A stretch of 13,472 nt of DNA from an uncultured Eubacteriales bacterium (GTDB taxonomy: Bacteria; Bacillota; Clostridia; Christensenellales; CAG-138): contig URFJ01000043.1 of assembly GCA_900547135.1 (NCBI GenBank), forward strand, positions 1-13,472. The letters run 5' to 3'. The notes beneath the pieces are model-generated. The model searched no databases and was not told where the DNA came from. It saw nothing but the letters and a program-made list of their open reading frames with translations. The position numbers and the translations under genes are program-made. This document shows, piece by piece, positions 1 through 6,570 of the stretch. The stretch's first letter is position 1. The number at the start of each line of letters is the position of its first letter.

Positions 1-237
1 TTCCTCATAATGCACGGGTTCGTTGTATAATACGGCCATGCTGCTTCCATCGCTCATTATAAAGTGCTTTTCATATGCCCCGCGTAAGCTTATGTCCTCC
101 TGGACAATAACGAGTTCGGAACTGTCCTGCGAAGCGACAGGATTAATGACCTCCGCTGATACGGTTGCTCCAATAATGCTCAACAGTGCCAGCAGTATCG
201 AAACCGCTTTTATTATCTTTGGTTTGGTTGATCCCAT
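1..237 (-). CDS. N-terminus of a secreted/wall-associated protein (partial)
   Basis: Minus-strand gene starting with ATG at 237-235 and running off the left edge; 79 codons are visible. A Shine-Dalgarno AAAGGAG lies at 244-250, 6 bases before the ATG, which fixes the start. Residues 1 to about 30 form a signal peptide: a basic start (MGSTKPKIIK), a hydrophobic core and a small-residue exit (ATVSA). After it comes a module reading EKHFIMSDGSSMAVLYNEPVHY. The same kind of module (ETYLLSDGSY...YYQ) follows the signal peptide of the DNRLRE-metalloprotease at 9757. From family knowledge this module opens many large clostridial secreted proteins of the RHS/DNRLRE type. The C-terminal domains lie outside the window, so the final function is unknown. 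Confidence 0.8.
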   Translation of the reverse strand, partial: MGSTKPKIIKAVSILLALLSIIGATVSAEVINPVASQDSSELVIVQEDISLRGAYEKHFIMSDGSSMAVLYNEPVHYEE

Positions 238-299
238 TGAATACTCCTTTTACATTGTAATTGTTAATATTTTGTTAAAAATACCTCCTTTGTTTCCAT

Positions 300-328
300 A
301 ATCTACCATAAATTTACTTAAATGTCTA
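300..328 (-). promoter_or_regulatory. Putative sigma-A promoter for the left-edge secreted gene
   Basis: On the minus strand, TAGACA (323-328) is separated by exactly 17 bases from TAGATT (300-305): 5/6 and 4/6 matches to the consensus hexamers. It sits about 60 bases upstream of the start codon at 237. The AT-rich leader holds a second, unused AGGAGG at 284-289 with no start codon at a proper distance. Confidence 0.4.
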
Positions 329-347
329 TATTTAAACAAAGTAGCAC

Positions 348-366
348 AAAAAAGGGAGGCGCTCCT
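348..366 (-). terminator. Short rho-independent terminator, minus strand
   Basis: On the minus strand, GGAG-CGC-CTCC (355-365, extendable by a G-T pair) is followed by a run of six T (348-353). The stem is short but GC-rich. It lies directly downstream of the small minus-strand frame ending at 371, and would also insulate the secreted gene at 237 from upstream transcription. Confidence 0.4.
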
Positions 367-370
367 CTTG

Positions 371-511
371 CTAATTGACGGCAAATGGAAACGAATCAAG
401 CGCGCTCATTGATCTGATACGGAACCGGCAGCCCTTTAGCTTATGCCCGCTGGCGTTCATTAAAGTCTTAAATATTGACTCTGCTTCATGCCGTCGACAA
501 GATCGGACAAT
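371..511 (-). pseudogene. C-terminal gene remnant of unknown family
   Basis: An open minus-strand frame of 46 codons ends in TAG at 373-371 and is followed at once by a terminator-like hairpin. It reads as ordinary protein (ESIFKTLMNASGHKLKGC, then ALDSFPFAVN) but has no credible start: a stop lies just upstream (514-512), and the single internal ATG has no ribosome-binding site. I do not recognise the family. The best reading is the 3' tail of a gene whose front has been lost, though chance openness cannot be excluded. Its upstream end abuts the regulatory region of the sigma-like gene at 608. Confidence 0.25.
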
Positions 512-540
512 TTAGATTAGTAATACATTACAATTACCCG

Positions 541-569
541 TTGACAAACGGCTGCATTTGATCTAATAT
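541..569 (+). promoter_or_regulatory. Consensus sigma-A promoter for the sigma-like gene
   Basis: TTGACA (541-546), a 17-base spacer and TAATAT (564-569): a perfect -35, perfect spacing and a good -10. Transcription should start near 576. The -10 lies inside a perfect dyad CTAATA-TTG-TATTAG (563-577), and another dyad GTAAT-AC-ATTAC (520-531) lies just upstream of the -35, so the site looks densely regulated. Confidence 0.8.
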
Positions 570-575
570 TGTATT

Positions 576-589
576 AGAACGTTTGTTCC
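576..589 (+). promoter_or_regulatory. LexA/SOS-box-like operator
   Basis: GAAC-GTTT-GTTC at 577-588 has the GAAC-N4-GTTC core of the Gram-positive LexA (DinR) box, whose consensus is CGAACRNRYGTTYC. Counting the outer bases, 12 of 14 positions agree. It overlaps the predicted transcription start of the strong promoter at 541-569, where bound LexA would block transcription. This suggests the downstream phage-type regulator is, or was, induced by DNA damage. Confidence 0.5.
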
Positions 590-607
590 AATAATTGGAG
601 GTTAATG

Positions 608-1153
608 ATGAACAAAAGCAGCAATGAACAAAAACTCAAGCAAAAAGAGCTTATCAGGATAAGGGAAGCAGCGGCTAGGCTTGCCATATCCGCCGACGAA
701 AGGGACCCTTACACCTAGGCCGAGGGAAGGCTGTACGCGCTGCCGCTGATCAGGGCGCGCCTTGAGAACAACAGGGACGAGCGTAACGAGTTGTCCGCCC
801 TGGGCATTGAGGCCCTGAGGGAGCACTCGCGCTCGCTTGTGAGGCTTCTAAGCCCGTCAATGCGCCTTACACCGGAGGAAATACATGAGGCCCAGCTTGC
901 CGAGCTTGGCGCGCGTATAGCGGCGGACGAGCGCGAGGTGGGATACATGGAAAGGGCGCTTTCATATATAGAGGAGCATCCGTACTTTGAAATAATCAAT
1001 CTTAAATACTTCAAGTGCATGACCGACGCGGCCATTGCCGAGCGCCTGTCCTGCGACGTATCCACGATAAGGCGCAACCGCAAGCGTCTCGTACAGTCGG
1101 TCGCGCTGTTCCTGTACGGCTCGGTGGCGCTAGACGCGCAGAGAAGAAGGTAA
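608..1153 (+). pseudogene. Phage-type sigma-like (region 4) regulator with in-frame amber stop
   Basis: One continuous frame of 181 sense positions runs from ATG 608 to TAA 1153, broken only by TAG at 716-718 (codon 37). The start is set by GGAGG at 597-601, 6 bases upstream; an ATG at 605 is too close. After the TAG the protein continues AEGRLYALPLIRARLENNRD, then a long acidic helical middle, then DAAIAERLSCDVSTIRRNRK near the C-terminus. That last part is a helix-turn-helix typical of small sigma-70 region-4-like proteins found in clostridial prophages. Family members carry continuous sequence across the TAG position, so a Gln codon (CAG) may have mutated to TAG. Restart at TTG 791 would leave the HTH intact but lacks a ribosome-binding site. 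I call it a pseudogene or amber-interrupted gene. No other phage genes surround it. Confidence 0.7.
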
Positions 1154-1217
1154 CGCCTGTGTCCGGCGCAAGATTATCACCTAATTTATCCAGAAAGCCC
1201 TATGCGCTCTGCACCGC

Positions 1218-1264
1218 AAAAAAACTGAAAAAGGGGCCGTCAAGCGTTAAACGCTGTCCGGCCC
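1218..1264 (-). terminator. Rho-independent terminator of the Ig-repeat surface-protein gene
   Basis: GGGCCG (1234-1239) pairs with CGGCCC (1259-1264), with an inner stem AGCGT-TAA-ACGCT (1243-1255). On the minus strand this two-part hairpin is followed by T-rich tracts (the A-runs at 1226-1232 and 1218-1224 on the plus strand). It lies about 75 bases past the stop of the minus-strand gene ending at 1341. The plus-strand side has no T-run, so it is not clearly bidirectional. Confidence 0.7.
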
Positions 1265-1340
1265 GCTGATTTAAATCTGAAATTATATAATCGGGCTACT
1301 GCCCGGGCATGCAAAAGCTATTGATAAAAGCCCTGCTATT

Positions 1341-2852
1341 CTATCGCCGCTCCATCTCCTGACGTTGCCTGCGCCGCCGCTGCGCCGCCTTTTTCCTGCT
1401 GTTTCTTTCAGCAATGGTTATCGCCACAAGCAGCGCCGCCGCTACGGCGGTAAGGATGGCAAGTACAGTAAAGGCCGTATTCAGCGTATTGGTCAGCGCT
1501 TTTCCAAAACCGCCGCCTATTATCCCAAGCTCAACACCAGGCGTGCGCGTAGGCAACGGCAGATCTCCTGAAAACGCCGCCGTAAGCGAGGCCGTATACT
1601 GATAGGGATTGCCCGCATAATCCTCAAACGACAGGGTAAACTTAAGATCACGCGATTCTTCCACGCTGATCGTTACGGGTATCTCCGTAAGGCCGGACTC
1701 AAGTTTATCCGAGCGGTATACCTCGCCTAAAAGCTCCTCGGTAATCGTTATGCCGTGAAACGTAAGTTCGCCCTGATTATCAAACCTAAACGTTATGCCC
1801 ATAGTGCCTTCAGTATTGAGCGGGCTTGAAATCTCGGCGCCAAAACGCACCTTTATCTGATCAGGGTCTACATAGGGGCGGACTACAAAGCTTCCGATTT
1901 TATCCTCATAGGCTCCGGACGACATTGAGCCGCTGAACTCAAACGTTACGTATCGCGGCTCTCTTTCAACCTTTACCGTATATGTAAGCGTTTTCTGTTC
2001 GCCTACCGCCAGCGAAAACTCGCCCTCGTCAACTCGCGCGCCCAAATCATCGGTAACCTTTATGTTGTTTATCTTCTGGTTGCCGCCGTTGGTTATATGC
2101 AGGGTAAACCTTACGCCGTCAACGGTAGGGTCGCTCTGCGCAACTTCAACATCGAGCTTTGCGTTTATCATGCCCAGCGTAAGCGCCGAACCTGTATATG
2201 TCTTGGACGAACCGGCGCCAGCGAGCCTGTAGCTGAGTACGGGCTGGGACGTAACGGTTGAGTTGCCCATCGTATATTCATAACTAAAGGTATGCCTCTG
2301 CCCATGGGAAAGCGTAACCCCATCCACCATGGGCGAGCTCTTGATCTGCCTGTCGGTGAGGGAAATATTGCTGGCGGTGGTTCCGCTGTTATTGGCTATG
2401 GTGTATGTCAGCGTTATCTTTTCTCCAGGCTTGGCATTGGTCTTTGACGCCTTGCACGTAACCATGACGACCCCTAGAACCGACGACTTTATCTCTACGG
2501 ACAGGTCCCTTGACATAGGTATGCCGCCCTCGGTCCAGGTCATGCTGAACATCATCGTGCTGTCAAGCTGCTCCTGGGTTATATCTATCGCCTGCGTATA
2601 AGTCTGGGTTACGCCCGGCTGTATGGTCGGCTGGTTTATGGCAAACGTGACGCCGCTGCCGCTTATCCCGATATCCTCCATGGGAAGCAGGCCGTCGTTT
2701 TTAACCGTTACGGTAATCTCGGCCTGGCTAGGGCCGGGCATCTGCTCCGGACTGACGCTTATCGACACCTGCGCGGCCAGGGCCGGCGCTGCGGGCATAA
2801 TCAACATAACCAATATAAGCAGTGCGCAAGCACGCAATATGTTTTTCTTCAT
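1341..2852 (-). CDS. Secreted Ig-like-repeat (CARDB/DUF11-type) surface protein, membrane-anchored
   Basis: A 503-residue protein from ATG 2852 to TAG 1341. I chose this start because AAGGAG lies 6 bases upstream (2859-2864) and a clear signal peptide follows (residues 1-27, ending APALAA); a longer frame to 2921 has no such signal. The body is made of about four beta-rich, Ig-like units (roughly residues 28-140, 150-245, 250-355 and 355-440), with wording typical of CARDB/DUF11 domains: EITVTVKNDG, ITLTYTIANNSG, FTLHITNGGNQ, ITFRFDNQGE. A short Pro/Thr linker leads to one membrane helix (about 458-481) and a strongly basic cytoplasmic tail (RRRRQRQEMERR). It should therefore sit outside the cell, tethered by its C-terminus. 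No enzymatic motif is visible; a structural or adhesive role is an inference. It is transcribed alone. Confidence 0.85.
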   Translation of the reverse strand: MKKNILRACALLILVMLIMPAAPALAAQVSISVSPEQMPGPSQAEITVTVKNDGLLPMEDIGISGSGVTFAINQPTIQPGVTQTYTQAIDITQEQLDSTMMFSMTWTEGGIPMSRDLSVEIKSSVLGVVMVTCKASKTNAKPGEKITLTYTIANNSGTTASNISLTDRQIKSSPMVDGVTLSHGQRHTFSYEYTMGNSTVTSQPVLSYRLAGAGSSKTYTGSALTLGMINAKLDVEVAQSDPTVDGVRFTLHITNGGNQKINNIKVTDDLGARVDEGEFSLAVGEQKTLTYTVKVEREPRYVTFEFSGSMSSGAYEDKIGSFVVRPYVDPDQIKVRFGAEISSPLNTEGTMGITFRFDNQGELTFHGITITEELLGEVYRSDKLESGLTEIPVTISVEESRDLKFTLSFEDYAGNPYQYTASLTAAFSGDLPLPTRTPGVELGIIGGGFGKALTNTLNTAFTVLAILTAVAAALLVAITIAERNSRKKAAQRRRRQRQEMERR

Positions 2853-2891
2853 ATTTTGCTCCTTCAAGAGACCGTGTAACGTTATCAAACT

Positions 2892-2921
2892 ATTATAACC
2901 CATGGAAAGCGTCCAGCGCAA
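2892..2921 (-). promoter_or_regulatory. Putative promoter of the Ig-repeat surface-protein gene
   Basis: On the minus strand a perfect -10 TATAAT (2892-2897) follows TTGCGC (2916-2921) with an 18-base spacer. The -35 is weak, but the position, about 40 bases before the ATG at 2852, is right. Confidence 0.45.
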
Positions 2922-2961
2922 TAAATAATATAAATAAAGCGGTCTCTGAGTTTAAGCCGCT
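2915..2961 (-). terminator. Weak terminator after the nucleotidyltransferase gene
   Basis: On the minus strand AGCGG (2957-2961) and CCGCT (2938-2942) can form a 5-bp stem with a 14-base loop, followed by a T/A-rich stretch. It lies between the stop at 3079 and the promoter of the next minus-strand gene. The stem is short. Confidence 0.3.
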
Positions 2962-3078
2962 CGACGCCTCGCTGATATATCCCGCTAAAAGCATGAGGCC
3001 CTGATGATTTTATATAGGCGTTACAAAATTCTGGGACGCCCAAGCCCCTGGGTTCGCGCGCCGGCGCAAAAGCCGGAA

Positions 3079-3753
3079 TCAAACGGCATACCTTTCAAGC
3101 AGCGCTCCGCACCATCTGATGAGCATATCGTAATTTCGCATTACCTCGTCTTCGTCCTTATCTACCGCCGCGTCCTTTGTAGCAACAGTCCTCAGCACTT
3201 CGGCGTCCAGCCCGCTGAGGTGTACAGCCATTTTAGCCTTATCGCTTACATATACGCCGTCTTTCAGGTAAACTACTGCCTGTAGGATAAAAAAGGCCTG
3301 TTTTAACAGGCTGGGCAGTCTCCCGCGCCCGTCCCCAAACACATAACAGTGGCAGGCTGCGTGATAAAGGTTCGACGCGCCCATCCTTACAGCGCCGGTT
3401 GCGTCCAGTTCGCCTATCATCCCTAAAACATAGTCTATGCTCCCATACAGCGGTTCGGTATCATGGAGAAGCTGAAACAGGTCCGGCCCAAACCAGTTTA
3501 TAAGCTCCCTCTTTGCGCATATGAACCCGCACGCCCTCTCGCTTAACGGCATTGATCTTATAATGCTGCGGTATGCCTTCAAATCGGCCGCGCCAAGCTC
3601 GTCGAGTATAACGACAGCGTCTATGTCGCTTTCAGGCCCGCCCTCGCCGCGCCTGAAGCTTCCCTGAAGGCCAATGAACTCAAGCCTGTCTTTAAATCGT
3701 GCCTTAAGCTTAACCGACAGCTCGTCGAGCCAGTTTCGCACATCAATTTCCAT
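3079..3753 (-). CDS. Nucleotidyltransferase-domain protein with HEPN-like C-terminal half
   Basis: A 224-residue protein from ATG 3753, preceded by AAGGAGGA (3758-3765), to TGA 3079. Residues 1-100 carry the polymerase-beta-type nucleotidyltransferase signature: G31-S32 in GLQGSFRRGE, followed by the metal-binding pair D43/D45 in ESDIDAVVIL. These enzymes transfer a nucleotide from NTP to a small molecule, protein or RNA. Residues about 120-220 are helical and begin GASNLYHAACH, then QAFFILQAVVYLKDG, as in the HEPN-like C-terminal half of this clostridial subfamily. The substrate is unknown. Family resemblance to antibiotic nucleotidyltransferases and to MNT antitoxins is general only, and no separate HEPN toxin gene lies next to it. 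It appears monocistronic. The 9-base direct repeat ACAGTATAA at 3776-3784 and 3792-3800, just upstream, could be a regulatory site. Confidence 0.85.
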   Translation of the reverse strand: MEIDVRNWLDELSVKLKARFKDRLEFIGLQGSFRRGEGGPESDIDAVVILDELGAADLKAYRSIIRSMPLSERACGFICAKRELINWFGPDLFQLLHDTEPLYGSIDYVLGMIGELDATGAVRMGASNLYHAACHCYVFGDGRGRLPSLLKQAFFILQAVVYLKDGVYVSDKAKMAVHLSGLDAEVLRTVATKDAAVDKDEDEVMRNYDMLIRWCGALLERYAV

Positions 3754-4112
3754 CCTGTCCTCCTTTAGTATCTTACAGTATAAAGTGTAAACAGTATAAC
3801 ATGCGATAAGCCAAAAAGCACGAAACCCGATCCGGCCAGCTTTATGGAATTGTCTGTATAACGCCCAATACTGCCCATAGGGCAGTCAGGACACTGTGCG
3901 GGATTTTGAAACCAGGGCGTTTGCAGGAGGGCGCGTTGCCCCTTAAACAGTTTTCGCGCCGCCCCTTATATAACGCCAGTATTAATCCAGATGCGCCAGC
4001 TCAAAGTCCGCGCATCCGTAAGGGCTGGATCTGCATTTCAGGCCCGCGGCGCGCTTTTGCGTCATACGCCGCAGGCATGGGACGGAATTGAGCGGCATAA
4101 ACCGGCGCGCCG
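3754..4112. other. Intergenic stretch with a perfect hairpin, no convincing gene
   Basis: I see no coding sequence with a ribosome-binding site here. It holds the direct repeat ACAGTATAA (3776-3784, 3792-3800) and a perfect 7-bp inverted repeat ACTGCCC-ATA-GGGCAGT at 3870-3886. A 6-bp stem, AGCGGC/GCCGCT (4091-4096, 4109-4114), touches the stop codon of the DUF4363 gene and might weakly end its transcript, but it has no T-run. Confidence 0.4.
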
Positions 4113-4535
4113 CTAGAACAGCGTATAGAGGGATACGGTTTCTATCTGAAGGATTGTCTCTAATTCGTTCCTTACTCCCAAAAGCTCCTCAAGCATAAGC
4201 GGCAGATCCCTGAGTTGGGCCATCTTCTGCACCATATCTGAGTGAAACATCAGGTTGGAAACGTACATATGGTCAACGATCAGCGTAAGGGCGTCCTGAG
4301 TATCATATACGGCGTCGGCAATGGCGCCCGCGGTTTCGACAGCACCTTCCCAGTCGCCCGTATTGGCCTGGCGTTCCGCCTCGCGCAGCAGCGGGTCCAG
4401 CTCGTCATAAAGGGCGTGGATCATATTGCTGGGGCATATGGAAATGAAAACGAGAAAGGCTATAGCCAGTACGCTTCCGATTATTCCTGGTATCGCCCCC
4501 TTTGGAATCGGCGGCATCTTATGAACTTTGCGCAT
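4113..4535 (-). CDS. DUF4363 family small membrane-anchored protein
   Basis: 140 residues, ATG 4535 to TAG 4113, with GGAGGG at 4541-4546 setting the start. One N-terminal membrane helix (about residues 15-34, SVLAIAFLVFISICP) is followed by a helical outer domain containing NTGDWEGAVETAGAIAD and LTLIVDHMYV, which fits the DUF4363 pattern (helical, with a D-W-x-x-A unit and a conserved DH). Its ribosome-binding site and first 17 bases lie inside the end of the DUF421 gene, so the two should be translationally coupled. In Firmicutes, DUF4363 genes commonly follow DUF421 genes. The function is unknown; a partner or accessory role for the DUF421 membrane protein is inferred from this linkage. 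Confidence 0.8.
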   Translation of the reverse strand: MRKVHKMPPIPKGAIPGIIGSVLAIAFLVFISICPSNMIHALYDELDPLLREAERQANTGDWEGAVETAGAIADAVYDTQDALTLIVDHMYVSNLMFHSDMVQKMAQLRDLPLMLEELLGVRNELETILQIETVSLYTLF

Positions 4536-5250
4536 TCTTTCCCTCCTGTGTATTTAGGATGCGTACCTTGCCCCCGAATTTGACCTTGTCCTGGGCCTGT
4601 AAAATACCCGATGAATCCAAACTGACGAACAGCGCCTCCTTAATTCGGGTATACCCCATCTTTTTCATCTGGAAAGCAAGCCAGTCCTCGGAATGCCCGC
4701 TTTTTTTCAGAGCGTCACGGTGCAGCTTGCCGTCCTCTATAAGCAGATACGGCAGCTCCGCGCTAGGCGGCGCAAGCCCCATGTCTGAAAAGGTCGGCTG
4801 CTGCTTATGGCCCTTTAGCATCACGGACAGGTCGCCGTTTGTCTCCAGAATCGCGTATTCTACATCCGCAATCTGGTATATGTCCTTGCCGCGAAGCTGC
4901 TCCAGCAGATCGTCGAGCGTATAGTGCGCCGAACGCAGGGTTTCCTCTATCACTATTCCCTTTTCAATCATTATAAGCGCCCTGCCGCACACAAGCCGCC
5001 TCATGGAATCGGACTTAAGGGATAAAAACGCGATAAGCCGCTGCATTAGGAAAAGCGCGATGATGGGTACAACGCCGTATAGCAGCGGCACGTTTATATC
5101 GGCAGCCGGCTCCGACGCAAGCTCCGCTATCAACAGCGTAATAATCAGATCAAACGGCTGTAGGTCGCTTAGCTGCCGCTTGCCCGTAAGCCGTATTACC
5201 GCGAATATAAGCAGGTACAATATAATTGCGCGAAGAAACAGTACGACCAA
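4519..5250 (-). CDS. DUF421 (YetF/YcaP-type) membrane protein
   Basis: 243 residues. The start is TTG at 5250, with GGAGGT at 5258-5263 and a spacing of 7; no ATG gives a comparable N-terminus. The N-terminal third is membrane-embedded, with hydrophobic segments at about residues 3-20, 34-50 and 57-75. It carries the family hallmark IRLTGKRQLSDLQPFDLIIT. The C-terminal part is a soluble domain of the YetF type, including a strand-turn unit around LEQLRGKDIYQIADVEYAIL and a second LxxQMKKMGYTRIKEAL segment. In Bacillus, YetF-like proteins are linked to spore or envelope properties, but no biochemical activity is firmly assigned. First gene of a two-gene unit with DUF4363, overlapping it by 17 bases. 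Confidence 0.9.
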   Translation of the reverse strand: MVVLFLRAIILYLLIFAVIRLTGKRQLSDLQPFDLIITLLIAELASEPAADINVPLLYGVVPIIALFLMQRLIAFLSLKSDSMRRLVCGRALIMIEKGIVIEETLRSAHYTLDDLLEQLRGKDIYQIADVEYAILETNGDLSVMLKGHKQQPTFSDMGLAPPSAELPYLLIEDGKLHRDALKKSGHSEDWLAFQMKKMGYTRIKEALFVSLDSSGILQAQDKVKFGGKVRILNTQEGKNAQSS

Positions 5251-5361
5251 AATTGATACCTCCGAAACGGTTAGCTTAGCTGCATTGCTATACGTTATAA
5301 TGCGCTATTTTTACCGCTAAAATGCGCATTTGCATTTGATTTTATCCGTCTAAACGGCTGT

Positions 5362-5391
5362 TTGGAAATAAATCCGAAAGCATGGTATAAT
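5362..5391 (+). promoter_or_regulatory. Promoter of the broken nucleotidyltransferase gene
   Basis: TTGGAA (5362-5367), an 18-base spacer and a perfect TATAAT (5386-5391), 54 bases before the ATG at 5446. The promoter and the AGGAG at 5435-5439 are intact although the gene is not, suggesting recent decay. Confidence 0.5.
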
Positions 5392-5445
5392 TTAATTTTG
5401 AAGATTTAGGCTGATAAACGGCTGATTCGGGCACAGGAGAAGGTT

Positions 5446-6183
5446 ATGAAACAATCTATAGAAATGATGAAAAACAGCATTTGGCGGGTTCTTCAGGATG
5501 ATCTTAGGGCTATATACCTTTATGGTTCCGCTGTAATGGATGATTTTAAGCTGGGTTGGAGCGATATTGATATATTGTGCCTGACAAATGCCATGCCCAC
5601 GGATGCGCAAGCAGGAACTTCTTGAAGCTGAAGAAGGCAATTTGTATTATCGAAGCTTTGAGGTCGCAATATTATTCCTCGCGGAATTTTTGTGCGGCAA
5701 TTATGCCAATGTTGTATATTGGGGAACGGGCGGGCAAAGGTTAACACGATTACCGCTTTAACGCGTATTCTCAATATGCGCTTATAAATAACGGTATTTT
5801 GCTGTGCGGCCTTGGATGCGCGTTATAATATGAGGACACCCTTATAGATCAGCTGAGAGAGGAAGTGATAAAGCATTATAATATAATACGAAAATATGCC
5901 ACAAGGACAGACGGCAGCCTGTATTCATTTTGGATATAGCCCGCGGGCTTTTTACCCTGCGCACCTGGAAAGTTATAGCTAAGACAAAGGCGGGAGAATG
6001 GGCGCTGAGCCAAAGATTATGTCCTGTTGAGAGTGAGTTGGCCAGGACGCTAAAAAACGGAACAATCCTTTAAAGTATAAATACCATTCGGATATCATGT
6101 CGTGGCTGTTGTCGCCTGAAAACGAAATACAGCGGTTTGCCGATGACCTTGAATACGAGATCAAGCTGACGCAAAGACAGTGA
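5446..6183 (+). pseudogene. Broken nucleotidyltransferase (aminoglycoside-nucleotidyltransferase-like)
   Basis: The gene opens well, with AGGAG, ATG 5446 and YLYGSAVMDDFKLGWSDIDI (the GS...W-SDID nucleotide-transfer signature), but this frame stops at 5623-5625. The homologous protein continues in other frames in the right order: NLYYRSFE...VVYWGTGGQR (about 5603-5761), INNGILLCG...YNIIRKYATRTDGSLYSF (5751-5939, with an extra TAA at 5826-5828), DIARGLFTLRTWKVIAKTKA (5933-6073), and finally NPLKYKYH...ENEIQRFADDLE ending at TGA 6181-6183. That makes at least four frameshifts plus one in-frame stop. The whole matches the N-terminal nucleotidyltransferase plus helical C-terminal layout of small-molecule (antibiotic-type) nucleotidyltransferases; the original substrate cannot be told. 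It is a different subfamily from the intact gene at 3079. Confidence 0.8.
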
Positions 6184-6249
6184 TCTGCCCCGCGCTAGCG
6201 TTATAGAAGCACGGGCCCATTGCGTCCTTCATAAATAACAGGGAAGGAG

Positions 6250-6290
6250 CGCAATTTAGCGCTAAGCCCGCAGCGCTCCCGTCTCCCCCG
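6250..6290 (-). terminator. Possible terminator/hairpin after the Xre gene pair
   Basis: GGAGCGC and GCGCTCC form a 7-bp inverted repeat with a 20-base spacer that itself contains AGCGCT. It lies just past the stop of the minus-strand Xre gene at 6299. There is no strong T-run, only a T-rich tail, so termination is uncertain. Confidence 0.35.
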
Positions 6291-6298
6291 TCATTATC

Positions 6299-6538
6299 CT
6301 AGGCCTCTTTCTTTAGTACTATGCGCCAGTCCTCCTTGTTTTTGCGCCTGGAAAGGCCGGCCAGATAGTCGATGCTTACATCGTAAAACCTGGACATTCT
6401 TACCGCAACCTCCAGCGGCACGTCAAGCTCGCCGCGCTCGTAGGATAAATACTCCTCCTCGCGGACATTCAATACCTCGGCTATATAGTAAGCCTCAATT
6501 TTGTTGTTCTCGCGCATCTCTTTAATTCGCTGATACAT
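6299..6538 (-). CDS. Small Xre-family helix-turn-helix regulator
   Basis: 79 residues from ATG 6538 to TAG 6299. The start is chosen because a run of six G (6547-6552) lies 8 bases upstream and the protein then begins MYQRIKEMRENN, the normal first helix of Xre/Cro-type domains; the longer frame to 6598 adds unrelated residues and overlaps the neighbouring gene. The HTH covers residues about 3-60 (IAEVLNVREEEYLSYERGEL), followed by the usual closing helix VSIDYLAGLSRR. It is the second gene of a tandem pair, with 32 bases between them, so probably co-transcribed. The DNA target is unknown; autoregulation through the palindrome at 6857-6872 is an inference. Confidence 0.85.
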   Translation of the reverse strand: MYQRIKEMRENNKIEAYYIAEVLNVREEEYLSYERGELDVPLEVAVRMSRFYDVSIDYLAGLSRRKNKEDWRIVLKKEA

Positions 6539-6570
6539 TATAAATTCCCCCCTATGAAAATAAATTGTAA

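Noticed and set aside
253..290. A start-stop unit (ATG TAA) and an extra AGGAGG in the leader of the left-edge gene
   Set aside because: The spacing between AGGAGG and ATG is about 25 bases, too long for initiation, so it is likely chance in AT-rich DNA.
608..1153. Whole-window use of an alternative code with TAG read as glutamine
   Set aside because: Four intact genes end in TAG, and no other internal TAG occurs in a conserved position of an intact gene.
2885..3082. A 65-codon minus-strand frame between the surface protein and the nucleotidyltransferase
   Set aside because: No ribosome-binding site; it overlaps the promoter and terminator signals and has no recognisable protein pattern.
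3906..4091. A 61-codon plus-strand frame in 3754-4112
   Set aside because: Low-complexity, arginine-rich translation of GC-rich intergenic DNA without a ribosome-binding site or conserved motif.
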